Shown: positions 10,125 through 19,385, counted from the first letter of the stretch. The stretch: 64,000 nucleotides of DNA from Cyclobacteriaceae bacterium (GCA_019638235.1 JAHBUE010000001.1:1784492-1848491), one strand, 5' to 3'. Program-made: numbers and translations. Notes: a model not told the origin generated them from the letters alone.

Positions 10125-10928
10125 TTGAGAGCCAGGATTATTTTTTCGCTGAAGAACAGGGGGGCTTATGTTCCTTTTCACCACCAGTATTTGTTGGCGC
10201 AATTCATTAAAGGACTGTTAATATTTGGCCCTGATAAATCGTATCAGACCTACACACAGTTTAATTTCTCAGGGCTTAAAGGTCAGACCAAAATCAGCCG
10301 TAAGGGATTACACTTTTACTCATCTAAAGTAACACTGGTGTTTGCTTGCAGCGACCGCGAGTTTATGAGCTACTTTACGGCCCAGTTGTTTGAGCAAAAA
10401 GACATTATGATTGGCAGCCTGCACTTAGTGCCCGATTCCATTGAAGAAGAAATGCCGGTGATCATTGATGCGGAAGCCCGGTTTTTGTGCATATCGCCAA
10501 TTGTTCCGGTTACTACCTCTTTTAATACCGAACACGGCAAGAAATTCATTTCCCCCGAAAGCGATGAGTTCTCCGATTTGTTGTACGACTCCACCCTTGC
10601 ACGCATGGAGCAAACCGGTAAGTTTACTACCGAGCAATTAGCTTCGTTTTATAAATTTCAGCTTGTGCCCGACCCCGGTTATTTGCAACGCTTGCAGGCA
10701 GCCGGTAAGAAATTTGCGCGCATCTACCCGCTTTATGATAACGATGTAAAATTTGAAGTGCGCGGATATACCTTTCCCTTCACCTTATATGCCGCCCCGG
10801 AAGTGCAACGCTTTGTGTATGAAAACGGCCTGGGCTACTTCTGCCACAAAGGCTTTGGCATGTTGGATATAGCCGGGGGTGATGCTTCTCTGAAACAGAA
10901 CTCGCAGCGCGATGCGGTGTATGCGTAG
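10125..10928 (+). CDS. cas6: orphan CRISPR endoribonuclease Cas6-like protein
   Basis: 267 residues from a TTG at 10125 (MRARIIFSLKNRG), the only start that keeps the family N-terminus. The fold signals are the Cas6 ferredoxin-like start (MRxRIxFSL), VPFHHQYLLAQF near residue 16, a FLCISPIVPV strand near 125, and the C-terminal glycine-rich loop GLGYFCHKGFGML near 240, which is the classic RAMP/Cas6 G-x-G-x5-GFG motif. Cas6 normally cuts CRISPR precursor RNA. By eye-alignment with the Pyrococcus enzyme, the catalytic Tyr falls on a Lys (in AQFIKGLL) and the catalytic His region (YQTYTQFNF) has no His, so catalysis in the usual way is doubtful. No array or other cas gene is in the window. The gene ends 5 bp before a glycosyltransferase gene. 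Confidence 0.82.
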   Translation: MRARIIFSLKNRGAYVPFHHQYLLAQFIKGLLIFGPDKSYQTYTQFNFSGLKGQTKISRKGLHFYSSKVTLVFACSDREFMSYFTAQLFEQKDIMIGSLHLVPDSIEEEMPVIIDAEARFLCISPIVPVTTSFNTEHGKKFISPESDEFSDLLYDSTLARMEQTGKFTTEQLASFYKFQLVPDPGYLQRLQAAGKKFARIYPLYDNDVKFEVRGYTFPFTLYAAPEVQRFVYENGLGYFCHKGFGMLDIAGGDASLKQNSQRDAVYA

Positions 10929-10933
10929 TAACT

Positions 10934-11956
10934 ATGAACAACGGCACGGAAGACTTTGTGGCAACGAAATTTTCGATTATCGTACCGGTGTTCAACAGAC
11001 CCAATGAGGTTGATGAACTCTTAGAAAGCCTCACCCACCAGACCTACACGGATTTTGAAGTAGTAATTGTAGAAGATGGCTCTGCACAAAGCAGCGATAA
11101 GGTAGTAGAAAAGTTTTCGGATACCTTGTCTATAAGCTATTATTTTAAGCCTAATACCGGTCCGGGAGATTCCAGGAATTATGGAATGCGAAAGGCAAAG
11201 GGCAATTATTTTATTATTCTCGATTCTGACTGCATTCTTCCGCCCAACTATATGCAAGAGGTGCACACGGCACTTAGTAACGATTATGTAGATTGTTTTG
11301 GAGGAGAGGACGCGGCTTCAGACAGTTTTACGGATGTGCAGAAAGCTATAAATTTTACCATGACTTCAGTGCTGACAACCGGAGGTGTGCGTGGATCTTC
11401 CGAAAAACTGGGCAAGTTTCAGCCCCGTAGTTTTAATATGGGCATCTCGAAGAAGGCTTTTGAAGCATCTGCAGGATTTGGAAAGATACACCCCGGTGAA
11501 GACCCGGATTTGTCGATGCGTTTGTGGAAATTAGGTTTTCAAACCCGGCTCTTTAATAACGTGTATGTGTTTCATAAAAGACGCATAGACTGGAGCAAGT
11601 TTAAAACGCAGGTTAATAAGTTTGGCAAAGCGCGGCCGATACTGGATAGTTGGCATCCGGAGTATCGCAGAATTACGTTTTGGTTTCCCACGTTGTTTTT
11701 AGCCGGATTTATTTTTTCGGTTTGCGTAGCGCTGACGGGGTATCCGCACGTGTTGTGGATGTATTTCCTTTATTTCCTCATGTGTTTTTTAATCAGCACC
11801 TTTCAGAACAAGAGTGTTAGCATTGGGTTTCTTTCGGTGTATGCAGTAGCCATTCAGTTTTGGGGATACGGAACCGGTTTTTTGCTTTCCTTCTGGAATA
11901 TTTCAGTTCTAAATAAGAAACCCCAGGAGGCATTCCCGGAGCTTTTTTTTCGGTAG
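10934..11956 (+). CDS. family 2 glycosyltransferase with C-terminal membrane segments
   Basis: 340 residues. The GT-A nucleotide-sugar fold is clear: FSIIVPVFNRPNEVDELL near residue 13, VVIVEDGS near 43, an acidic metal-binding motif ILDSDC near 97, and a GEDPDLSMRL acceptor/base region near 190. After about residue 250 there are two or three hydrophobic segments (FPTLFLAGFIFSVCVAL and MYFLYFLMCFLIS), so it is likely anchored in the inner membrane. Substrate cannot be read from sequence. It starts 5 bp after cas6 and may share its transcript. No other polysaccharide genes lie nearby. Confidence 0.9.
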   Translation: MNNGTEDFVATKFSIIVPVFNRPNEVDELLESLTHQTYTDFEVVIVEDGSAQSSDKVVEKFSDTLSISYYFKPNTGPGDSRNYGMRKAKGNYFIILDSDCILPPNYMQEVHTALSNDYVDCFGGEDAASDSFTDVQKAINFTMTSVLTTGGVRGSSEKLGKFQPRSFNMGISKKAFEASAGFGKIHPGEDPDLSMRLWKLGFQTRLFNNVYVFHKRRIDWSKFKTQVNKFGKARPILDSWHPEYRRITFWFPTLFLAGFIFSVCVALTGYPHVLWMYFLYFLMCFLISTFQNKSVSIGFLSVYAVAIQFWGYGTGFLLSFWNISVLNKKPQEAFPELFFR

Positions 11957-12032
11957 TGAAGGCTGTATGAATGCTTTGCAGTGTGGTGTTTTCGGATTAT
12001 TCCCTGCGTTACAGATGATAATCTACATATTT

Positions 12033-13307
12033 TTACCGCTGATTTTCACTAAAAACCTGGTACCCAATCAGCAAATCGGCCATGGGTTGAAATGACCGGT
12101 AGTACACAAATACTTCATACAGGTTTTCGGTTTGGAAGTGGGTGCCTTCAAAATGGTGAGGCGTTAATGTTTTTGATTTTACTACATACTGGTAATCGTA
12201 CCAGCCTTGTTTAAGAAGGGCGGATGCACGGTACTCCCGGCTTGCCGAATCGTAAAGCATTTTGTTTTCACGGCCTAAGTTCCAATGCGTAAAGGCACCG
12301 GTAACATACACCTCGCCATCAACCGGTGGCGATGAAAGCGTAAAGGCTACGTTTACATAGTTGGCGGCATTTACCCTTCGGTAATCATAGTTGTCTATCA
12401 GGTAGTTTCCGTTGTAGTCGGGGTATTGCGAGTAGGCTTCATCCGAACGATTTTTGTCTTTTATGATATAGGCTGTCCAGGGCGATCGGTTCCTGTCCAT
12501 GTAGGCCACATTTCTGCCGGGGTAGTTCAGTGAACGTAAATCGAAGAAGCGAAATTCGTTACCGCCTTTAAACATAGTTGCATCATCAAAAAAACGGTAC
12601 TCTAATTCGCGGATGTTTTCACGAACAAAAGCCGGTTTAATTTCCTGAACTACGTTATCCCAGCGTTGGTTTTGCCGAACAGAAACGTTTACCGTTTCAA
12701 TGGGGTTTATCAGGTCAATGTTTTTGTAATTCAACGTGAAATTGATTTGCTGATTGCGCACTGCCGATGCACCCGAACTCATAATGCTTCCATCTCGAAG
12801 AAACGTAACGTGTGGTTCGTACACCATAAAGCGTTTCGTGAGGATAATATCTTCCTTATCAGAACCGCGATACACTACGACCACATAATTGCCCGGTAAT
12901 TTTACCGAGGGCATGGGTGTCCAGTAGTGCACATAAGGTATCCACGTATCCAACGAAAACTCAAAATTGTTGATGGGGAACTCGTTATAATCCGCAAGGA
13001 AATCAAGGTCCATCAGCGATGATTTTGCCCAGTCGCGGTTGCAGTGTATAAGTTTAAAAGTGTAGTTGTCGCGCTCGGTATGCAGGTCGTCAAATTCTAA
13101 GATAAGATTAGGTTGGCCCAACCGTGCAACGGCAGGAAATTGTTGGGTCATTGGGTCGTTTTCGGCACGGAAAAGCCGCACGGTTTTAATGTTAGCTTCG
13201 TACACGTAATCGGTTAATACAAGGCGTTTTGGGCCTGTGCCGGTGCTTCCGTATTGAAGGGGAGTGCAGGCGCTGAACAGGAGCAGAATAAAAGCGATTT
13301 TTTTCAT
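12033..13307 (-). CDS. T9SS plug-family lipoprotein (DUF5103)
   Basis: 424 residues with a lipoprotein signal (ILLLFSACTP, Cys near residue 14). The sequence LVLTDYVYEANIKTVRLF near 30, HCNRDWAKSSLMDLDFL near 90 and NFEFSLDTWIPYVHY near 113 match the DUF5103 family, known in Bacteroidota annotation as type IX secretion system plug proteins after the Plug subunit that closes the SprA translocon in Flavobacterium. Members contain Ig-like beta domains. The late FTLSSPPVDGEVYVTGAFTHW segment resembles a carbohydrate-binding-like beta sandwich. Whether this paralogue is the SprA plug itself cannot be settled from sequence. It is divergent from the ECF sigma gene across a 140-bp gap. Confidence 0.85.
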   Translation of the reverse strand: MKKIAFILLLFSACTPLQYGSTGTGPKRLVLTDYVYEANIKTVRLFRAENDPMTQQFPAVARLGQPNLILEFDDLHTERDNYTFKLIHCNRDWAKSSLMDLDFLADYNEFPINNFEFSLDTWIPYVHYWTPMPSVKLPGNYVVVVYRGSDKEDIILTKRFMVYEPHVTFLRDGSIMSSGASAVRNQQINFTLNYKNIDLINPIETVNVSVRQNQRWDNVVQEIKPAFVRENIRELEYRFFDDATMFKGGNEFRFFDLRSLNYPGRNVAYMDRNRSPWTAYIIKDKNRSDEAYSQYPDYNGNYLIDNYDYRRVNAANYVNVAFTLSSPPVDGEVYVTGAFTHWNLGRENKMLYDSASREYRASALLKQGWYDYQYVVKSKTLTPHHFEGTHFQTENLYEVFVYYRSFQPMADLLIGYQVFSENQR

Positions 13308-13320
13308 TGGGTAAAACTAA

Positions 13321-13365
13321 GGGAATCTCTAAAATTCTTCCATAATCCCTCTTTCAGAGATTCCC
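13321..13365. repeat. 10-bp perfect inverted repeat in the divergent plug/ECF intergenic region
   Basis: GGGAATCTCT (13321-13330) and AGAGATTCCC (13356-13365) are perfect inverses with a 25-nt spacer. It lies 14 bp upstream of the plug start and about 83 bp upstream of the sigma start. It could be an operator or a leader hairpin; no T-tract follows, so it is not a terminator. Confidence 0.5.
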
Positions 13366-13447
13366 CTAAAATAATAATCTTTACCCATTCCAACCTTTTA
13401 CCACCAAAGGGTGTCTAATAGTGCAAAACGGTCGTTACATAGGGAGC

Positions 13448-14005
13448 ATGCTCGATGAAAAGGAGCTTATTGAACGTTGCCGCAAGGGAAGCAGGGCTGC
13501 CCAACGGGCTTTGTACGACCTTTTTAGTAAGAAAATGATGGTGGTTTGTCTTCGGTATGCGCGTTCTACAGTGGAGGCCGAGGACATGTTGCAAGAGGGC
13601 TTTGTTAGGGTTTTTCAAAGTTTAGACGGTTTTAGGCAAGACGCTAAACTTGAAACGTGGATGACGAGGATAATGGTGAACATAGCCCTCACCCACCATC
13701 GAAAAAAACTTTACCTGTTTCCGATGGTGGATATAGAAAAAATTGACCACCAGGAGGCCCCCGAAGGGTTAGCCCGGTTGCATTTTACGGAACTAATCGC
13801 CATGATTCAATCGCTGCCACAGGGTTGCCAGATTGTATTCAACCTGTTTGCCATTGAAGGTTACAGTCATAAAGAAATTTCAGACATGCTGGGTATATCG
13901 GTAGGAACATCCAAATCGCAATATGCCCGTGCGAGAGTCATCTTGCAAGAAAAATTAAAAGCAGAATCAAAACAATACAAAGCGTATGGAGAAGGGAGAA
14001 TTTGA
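13448..14005 (+). CDS. ECF-type RNA polymerase sigma factor
   Basis: 185 residues from the ATG at 13448 (MLDEKELIERCRKGSR); a GTG at 13421 would add nine residues and is less likely. Region 2 is visible as AAQRALYDLFSKKMM..RYARSTVEAEDMLQEGFVRVF (residues 15-60 or so) and region 4 as the helix-turn-helix EGYSHKEISDMLGISVGTSKSQYARAR near 145. It is an alternative sigma factor of the extracytoplasmic-function group. The next gene overlaps its 3' end by 20 bp and carries a membrane-anchored N-terminal segment, so the two form a sigma/anti-sigma unit. Confidence 0.93.
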   Translation: MLDEKELIERCRKGSRAAQRALYDLFSKKMMVVCLRYARSTVEAEDMLQEGFVRVFQSLDGFRQDAKLETWMTRIMVNIALTHHRKKLYLFPMVDIEKIDHQEAPEGLARLHFTELIAMIQSLPQGCQIVFNLFAIEGYSHKEISDMLGISVGTSKSQYARARVILQEKLKAESKQYKAYGEGRI

Positions 14006-15506
14006 GAAGAAGTGGGGAGATGCCTTTGAGGGAGCGGAAGTAAGCCCGTCCGATTCGGTATGGACAAACATTGAACTTGACCTTGAGCGCGCAGCCGGAA
14101 GCAAGATGAAAAGGCGCATGTTGTTCTATAAACTACTTGCGGCTGCATCGTTGGTGTTTGCTATGGGGATTGGCGCGGTTTATTATTTACAGGTAACCCC
14201 TGAAGGAAACAAAAACAGCCTGGCAACACAACACGAAACACAAGGCGTGGAGGAATCACCTGAAAAGCCTGTTGCCGCAAATACAGAAAGCAACCCTTTC
14301 GGGGATTCAGAAATATCATCCGCTGCTCCCGGCTTATCTGCAACAATTGATAATTTTCAGGCAGATAATGAACCTCTATTGGCAGATGCTAACCGTTCGG
14401 ATAGGGTGCGGATAGAGCATCAGAGCAGTACAGAGAGTCAAAGCAGAACAGAGCATAAAAGCCCTGGTTTACAAGCCGCCAATCACCAACAAAACAAAAC
14501 ACCAGGTAATGAAAATGACCGGGGTAATAACGCATTGGCAGAGCAGAACATAGCATCAACACTTGACGATTCCGGTGTTCGGAACGACCAAACCATCGGA
14601 AAAGCAAATCAGGAATTGGTTGCTATGGATGATAATAAAATTTTGGATAACAGGAAGTTACCGCCACTCACTTTACTAAAAAATCCGGAGTTGATTATTG
14701 CTAAAAAAGAAAACGAATCAACCGCTGACCCGGGCATGGTGCTGTTAGCCAAACTGCGCGATGAGGAAATGAAGTACGAGAAGGAAGAAAAGAAAAAGTC
14801 GCAGCGCGAAGAACTTTGGACTTCCGTTGCTTTTGGTGCGGGTACATTTAGTCCGAATGCAGGAAGCAGTTCGATGATTCAGGCGAGTGATATTCATGGC
14901 TTATCAAGTAGTCACGTCAATAGCCCTTCTTCCGGAAGCAGCTATTCCTTCGGAGTTCAGTTGGGCGGTAAAATTGCCAACCGGGTAGTATTGGTGGGGG
15001 GTGTTAGCTATCTCACACAAAATGCTTCCTATATGTCCAATATCGCTTCTATGGAGTCGATGAATTTAAAGGCGGAGCTGAACGATATGGCCTATTTTAG
15101 CACAAATAACCGGGCGGTAACAACCAGTCCGTATAACGTAAGCAGCAATTTGCAGTACATAAGTGTGCCTACCCAAATTGGTTATGTAGTGGTTGACAGG
15201 AAATTTGCTATACAGTTAAATGGTGGTGTTTCGTCCGATATTTTTATTCTGAACACCCTGACCCCTGATGCCGCTGATGTATCGAAGTCTTCGCAAGGGC
15301 CGGGCAACGACTCGCCCTACCGCCCGGTGCTGTTCAGTGGCTTGGCCGGCACCGAATTTAGTTATCGCTTTTCCGACAAGTACAGGGTTGCGCTTAACCC
15401 AGGGGTTCGGTATGCTTTAAATTCCATGTATAAGGACGGAGTTTCAACGGAGGCATCGCCCATTACTTATGACGTGGCGATCCGGTTTAGATATATTTTT
15501 AAATAG
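13986..15506 (+). CDS. anti-sigma factor fused to an outer-membrane beta-barrel (Dma-like)
   Basis: 506 residues with no N-terminal signal peptide. Residues 1-46 are cytoplasmic-type and charged (W-GDAFEGAEVSPSDSVW), residues 48-69 are one transmembrane helix (LLAAASLVFAMGIGAVYYL), residues 70-275 form a polar, Q/N/E-rich linker, and residues 280-506 look like an eight-strand-class outer-membrane barrel with alternating strands and an aromatic end (RFRYIF). This order puts one chain across both membranes. Such dual membrane-spanning anti-sigma factors (Dma) are described in Bacteroides thetaiotaomicron, where they affect vesicle formation. The 20-bp overlap with the sigma gene supports translational coupling. 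A plain OmpA-like barrel without the anti-sigma role is the alternative. Confidence 0.8.
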   Translation: MEKGEFEKKWGDAFEGAEVSPSDSVWTNIELDLERAAGSKMKRRMLFYKLLAAASLVFAMGIGAVYYLQVTPEGNKNSLATQHETQGVEESPEKPVAANTESNPFGDSEISSAAPGLSATIDNFQADNEPLLADANRSDRVRIEHQSSTESQSRTEHKSPGLQAANHQQNKTPGNENDRGNNALAEQNIASTLDDSGVRNDQTIGKANQELVAMDDNKILDNRKLPPLTLLKNPELIIAKKENESTADPGMVLLAKLRDEEMKYEKEEKKKSQREELWTSVAFGAGTFSPNAGSSSMIQASDIHGLSSSHVNSPSSGSSYSFGVQLGGKIANRVVLVGGVSYLTQNASYMSNIASMESMNLKAELNDMAYFSTNNRAVTTSPYNVSSNLQYISVPTQIGYVVVDRKFAIQLNGGVSSDIFILNTLTPDAADVSKSSQGPGNDSPYRPVLFSGLAGTEFSYRFSDKYRVALNPGVRYALNSMYKDGVSTEASPITYDVAIRFRYIFK

Positions 15507-15560
15507 TGTTCCAACCTTTTTGCTGAAAACCGGGTCTAACCATTAAAACCCATAAAACCT

Positions 15561-16865
15561 ATGACCGCTACCATACGAACCAACCGATTATTGGCCTTGC
15601 TCATTCTTTCTGCCTTGCTTGGCTTGAGTGTGCTGCTGGAAAGTTGTACCGACCGTTGTACCGAAACGTATTCTTACACGTATTTTGAACCGGTTTATAC
15701 GCCTTTGGCTGTTGTTCGTGCTGGTGTAAAACAGGAGGCTCCGCGTCAGCTTCAGGGTGTTGGAAAAATCTATTTTAAAGATGGCTACCTGTTTGTGAAT
15801 CAGCCGGGTGAAGGCATTCACGTAATCGACAACCGGAACCCCGGAAGCCCTTCCATAAAAAGTTTTATCACCATACCGGGTAATTATGACCTGGCCATTC
15901 GTAACTCAACTTTATATGCCGATAGTTATATTGACCTTGTAGCACTTGATATTTCTAACCTCGACAATGTAAATGAAGTTGCCCGATTAGAAAACATTTT
16001 CAGCACCTACAACAGCCTTGGCTATGGTGTAAGCGCTGAACATGGCGTTGTTACCGATTGGGTTGAGAAGAAAATTACGTTTGATGAATCAAACTGCGAG
16101 GGTTTAACATGGCAAACCTGGGGCGGTGCTATATGGGGAAGGGGTGTAGTCATGTTCGATGCGAGTTCGTTCAGCGCTGCGAAAGCGATTGCTCCGAGCA
16201 ACTCAACAGGCATTGGCGGGTCGATGGCGCGGTTTACTATCAACAACAATTATTTGTATATGCTTGATGGTGGCAATATTCATGCGGCAGATATTAGTAT
16301 TAATGCTGCTCCTGAAAAGAAATCGTCACAATATGTTATGTGGGATATTGAAACCATTTTTCCGTATGCAGACAAACTCTTTATCGGGGCACGCAGCGGT
16401 ATGCATATTTATGATTTATCAACTCCCGAAAACCCGGAGAAGCTATCTACTTATTCGCACATTAACAGTTGCGACCCGGTGGTAGTAAGCGGCAACTATG
16501 CCTATGTTACCCTTCGTTCAGGAACGCAATGCGATGGATTTACCAATCAGTTAGAGGTGCTGGATATTTCCAACCTCACCTCACCATCTTTAATAAAAAC
16601 ATACCCCATGCACAACCCGCACGGGCTGGGCGTTGACGACCCGCTATTGTTTATTTGCGATGGCGATGCCGGATTGAAAATTTACAATGCAACCGATAAA
16701 AAGAATATCGATAAAAACCTGATTAAACACTATAAAAACATTCACGCCTACGATGCAATTCCGTTCAACGATGTGCTGATGCTAATCGGTGAAAATGGAA
16801 TTTTTCAATACGATTACAGCGACCTGAATGATATTAAATTGTTAAGTCGTATTCAGGTTAAATAA
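15561..16865 (+). CDS. LVIVD-repeat lipoprotein
   Basis: 434 residues with a lipoprotein signal (LSVLLESCTDRC, Cys near residue 29). The body is built of beta-propeller-like repeats with the LVIVD signature in the form ALDISNLDNV, YDLSTPENPE and LEVLDISNLTSP, i.e. hydrophobic-x-V/I-x-D-ISNP/SDP type units as in the LVIVD family. Members are surface-exposed lipoproteins of unknown function in Bacteroidota. It follows the sigma/anti-sigma pair by 54 bp in the same direction and overlaps the next gene by 1 bp (TAATG), so it may belong to that regulon or operon. Confidence 0.82.
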   Translation: MTATIRTNRLLALLILSALLGLSVLLESCTDRCTETYSYTYFEPVYTPLAVVRAGVKQEAPRQLQGVGKIYFKDGYLFVNQPGEGIHVIDNRNPGSPSIKSFITIPGNYDLAIRNSTLYADSYIDLVALDISNLDNVNEVARLENIFSTYNSLGYGVSAEHGVVTDWVEKKITFDESNCEGLTWQTWGGAIWGRGVVMFDASSFSAAKAIAPSNSTGIGGSMARFTINNNYLYMLDGGNIHAADISINAAPEKKSSQYVMWDIETIFPYADKLFIGARSGMHIYDLSTPENPEKLSTYSHINSCDPVVVSGNYAYVTLRSGTQCDGFTNQLEVLDISNLTSPSLIKTYPMHNPHGLGVDDPLLFICDGDAGLKIYNATDKKNIDKNLIKHYKNIHAYDAIPFNDVLMLIGENGIFQYDYSDLNDIKLLSRIQVK

Positions 16866-17461
16866 TGATAAAACAAGTAGTTGGTTTTTTGGTCGTGTTT
16901 GTTATAGCTCACACGACAAATGCCGGGGAGTTGAAGACGGACTCGATACCCGTTCAGACTTCCCGGTATTATAATTCTTTTTATGCCGGTGCAATGGTTG
17001 GGTGTGGCCTTTGTTACGAGGGTAAAGATTTTACCTTGAGTTTACTGACAATGCACGGCCTACGGGTATCGCCTGGCGTAAAGCTTGGGCTTGGCGTGGG
17101 CATGGATGTATACACCGATTGGCGGTTGTTTCCGTTAGTGGCTGGTGTAACGTTCGATAAAGAGCGCAGGAGAAACGCTATGTACCTGAGCATTAACGGA
17201 GGCCATGCGTGGGGCCGGTATTTGTTACCGGATACCTCGTGGTGGGTGAGTGATTTTACAGGACGAGGAGGTTTTGTATTTAACCCGATGCTTGGATACC
17301 GCATAGGAAATGAACGGATGCGTATTTATGTACAGGCGGGTTATAAACATCAACTAGCTTATACAAAGTCGGAGAATATCGGGGCGTGGGGAGGGAACAC
17401 CTTTACCCGTGAATACGAATTAAACCGGTTTGTGTTTCAAATGGGTTTTGGGTTTAGGTAG
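16865..17461 (+). CDS. small exported barrel-like protein
   Basis: 198 residues. A signal peptide is likely (residues 1-20, FLVVFVIAHTTNAGE). The rest has short alternating beta segments (SFYAGAMVGCGLCYEG, VKLGLGVGMDVYTDWRLFPLV) and finishes with an aromatic-rich strand (RFVFQMGFGFR), as in small outer-membrane beta-barrels. I do not recognise a named family. Its start codon overlaps the stop of the LVIVD gene, so the two are probably co-translated. Its 3' end overlaps the convergent ABC-F gene by 8 bp. Confidence 0.72.
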   Translation: MIKQVVGFLVVFVIAHTTNAGELKTDSIPVQTSRYYNSFYAGAMVGCGLCYEGKDFTLSLLTMHGLRVSPGVKLGLGVGMDVYTDWRLFPLVAGVTFDKERRRNAMYLSINGGHAWGRYLLPDTSWWVSDFTGRGGFVFNPMLGYRIGNERMRIYVQAGYKHQLAYTKSENIGAWGGNTFTREYELNRFVFQMGFGFR

Positions 17462-19385
17462 CACCCTTTTCCAACTCATCAATTTTCTCTGCCAATTCTT
17501 CCCAACGTTGATTGACTTCATCTAATTTCAAACATACGTTGTCAAATGCGTGTTGTGCTTCCTGCAACTTTTCGTAATGGCCGAATACTTCCGGTAAAGT
17601 CATTCGTTCTTCCAATGTTGTTTTCTCCTGCGTCAGTAATTCAATCTGTTTTTCTGTTTGCTCTAATTCGCGCTGAAGTGGTTTAAGCGCCTGCCCGTTT
17701 TGTGGTTTGCTTTTTTCTTTCGGGGCTGAAGGGGTAATGGTTTTTGTTACACTGGTTGTGATTTTTTCAGGTTGAGTTTTGAGTTCGGCATCTCTTTTCT
17801 TTTTCCAGTAGTCAAACTCTTCGTAGGTTCCCGGATATTCCTTTATCTGGTAATCTTCAATATACCAGATTTTATTAGCTACCTGGCTGATGAAATGCCG
17901 GTTGTGCGAAACAACAACAAAACTTCCCTGGTATTGTTGTAATGCCTGTATCAGGATATTCTCGGAAATGAAATCAAGGTGGTTGGTAGGTTCATCCAAC
18001 AATAAAAAATTTGCTTCTGAAATCAATGTTTTAGCAAGCGCTACCCGCGATTTCTCACCTCCTGAAAGCACTTTTATTTTTTTGAATACGTCTTCATCTG
18101 AAAAAAGAAAGCAACCCAATACATTTCGTAGCTGTTGCTCTGTCTTGCCGGAGCCGGCTTGCTTTAATTCGTCTAATATTTCATTTTCAACATGAAGCGA
18201 CTCCAACTGATGTTGCGCAAAAAATCCCTGAATAACGTTATAGCCCAATGTCCGTTTTCCTTCAATGGGTTCGTTGCCTGAAATGATACGCAGCAAGGTT
18301 GACTTACCTTTTCCGTTGGCGCCTATCAGCGCAATTTTATCTCCGCGCTCAATGGTGGCAGAAGTATGCTTGAGTATCTGCAACTCGCTATATGCTTTTG
18401 AAATATCTTCAAGCGTAACGATATATCGGCCTGGTTGCTGGTTAAAGGTGAACTTGAAATTTACGGCTGCCGTATCTTGCACTACTTCATCAATGCGTTC
18501 CATGCGGTCGAGCGCTTTTACGCGCGACTGCACCTGCCTTGCTTTTGTTGCCTTCGCTCTGAAGCGTTCAATAAACCGTTCGGTCTGCCGTATTTTTTGC
18601 TGTTGATTTTCAAACGCATTCTGTTGTATCTCTTCCCGTAAGGATTTTTCTTCTAAATAAAATGAATAATTGCCTTCGTAGCTGATAAGCTGTTGCTGCG
18701 TAACATCAACAATCTTGGTAACAACGTTATCTAAAAATGTTCTGTCGTGCGAAACAATCATCACTGCGCCCTCATAGCTTCTCAGGTAATTCTCAACCCA
18801 TTCAATAGAGGGCAGGTCGAGGTGGTTGGTGGGCTCATCCAACATTAACAAGGAAGGTTTTTCCAACAACAACTTGGCAAGCATTACCCGCATACGCCAA
18901 CCCCCCGAAAACTCTTTTAGCGGACGATGAAGGTCGGAAGTAGCAAAGCCTATCCCTTCCAGCACCTCTTCGGCTTTCGACTGCAAGCCATACCCGCCCA
19001 GGTGGTCGTATTTTTCCTGGAGCTTTGAAAGTTTTTCAACCCAGTCCTCGCGGTATTCTTTTTCGAGTTTATAAATAAGCGCTTCGATGTCGCGTTCAAT
19101 ATCCACTACTTCCCTGAACGCCTGCATGGCTACCGTAAGGATGGAGTCATCTGTTTGGTAAGAAAGTAAGTCCTGGTTTAAAAAACCAAGCGTGCAATCG
19201 TTGCTTTTGCTAATGCTGCCCGTATCGGGGGTTAGTTCGCCATTAATCAGTTTAAGCAGGGTTGATTTCCCGCGTCCGTTCAACCCAATCAGGCCGATTT
19301 TATCCTTTGGCTTAATGAACATGCTGGCGTTTTCATACAATGCGCGACCGCCAATGAAGTAGGAGAGATTGGTAATGGAAATCAT
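17454..19385 (-). CDS. ABC-F family ATPase
   Basis: 643 residues with two ATP-binding cassettes and no membrane segment. Walker A motifs are GLNGRGKST near residue 33 and GANGKGKST near 355. Signature motifs are FSGGWRMR and LSGGEKSR, and both Walker B sites read LLxLDEPTNHLD. A linker between the cassettes is rich in Arg/Lys/Gln, as for the ribosome-contacting P-site tRNA interaction motif. The C-terminal 90 residues form a coiled coil (LKPLQRELEQTEKQIELL). ABC-F proteins act on the ribosome in translation; subfamily (Uup, YheS or other) is not assigned here. Confidence 0.95.
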   Translation of the reverse strand: MISITNLSYFIGGRALYENASMFIKPKDKIGLIGLNGRGKSTLLKLINGELTPDTGSISKSNDCTLGFLNQDLLSYQTDDSILTVAMQAFREVVDIERDIEALIYKLEKEYREDWVEKLSKLQEKYDHLGGYGLQSKAEEVLEGIGFATSDLHRPLKEFSGGWRMRVMLAKLLLEKPSLLMLDEPTNHLDLPSIEWVENYLRSYEGAVMIVSHDRTFLDNVVTKIVDVTQQQLISYEGNYSFYLEEKSLREEIQQNAFENQQQKIRQTERFIERFRAKATKARQVQSRVKALDRMERIDEVVQDTAAVNFKFTFNQQPGRYIVTLEDISKAYSELQILKHTSATIERGDKIALIGANGKGKSTLLRIISGNEPIEGKRTLGYNVIQGFFAQHQLESLHVENEILDELKQAGSGKTEQQLRNVLGCFLFSDEDVFKKIKVLSGGEKSRVALAKTLISEANFLLLDEPTNHLDFISENILIQALQQYQGSFVVVSHNRHFISQVANKIWYIEDYQIKEYPGTYEEFDYWKKKRDAELKTQPEKITTSVTKTITPSAPKEKSKPQNGQALKPLQRELEQTEKQIELLTQEKTTLEERMTLPEVFGHYEKLQEAQHAFDNVCLKLDEVNQRWEELAEKIDELEKGAT

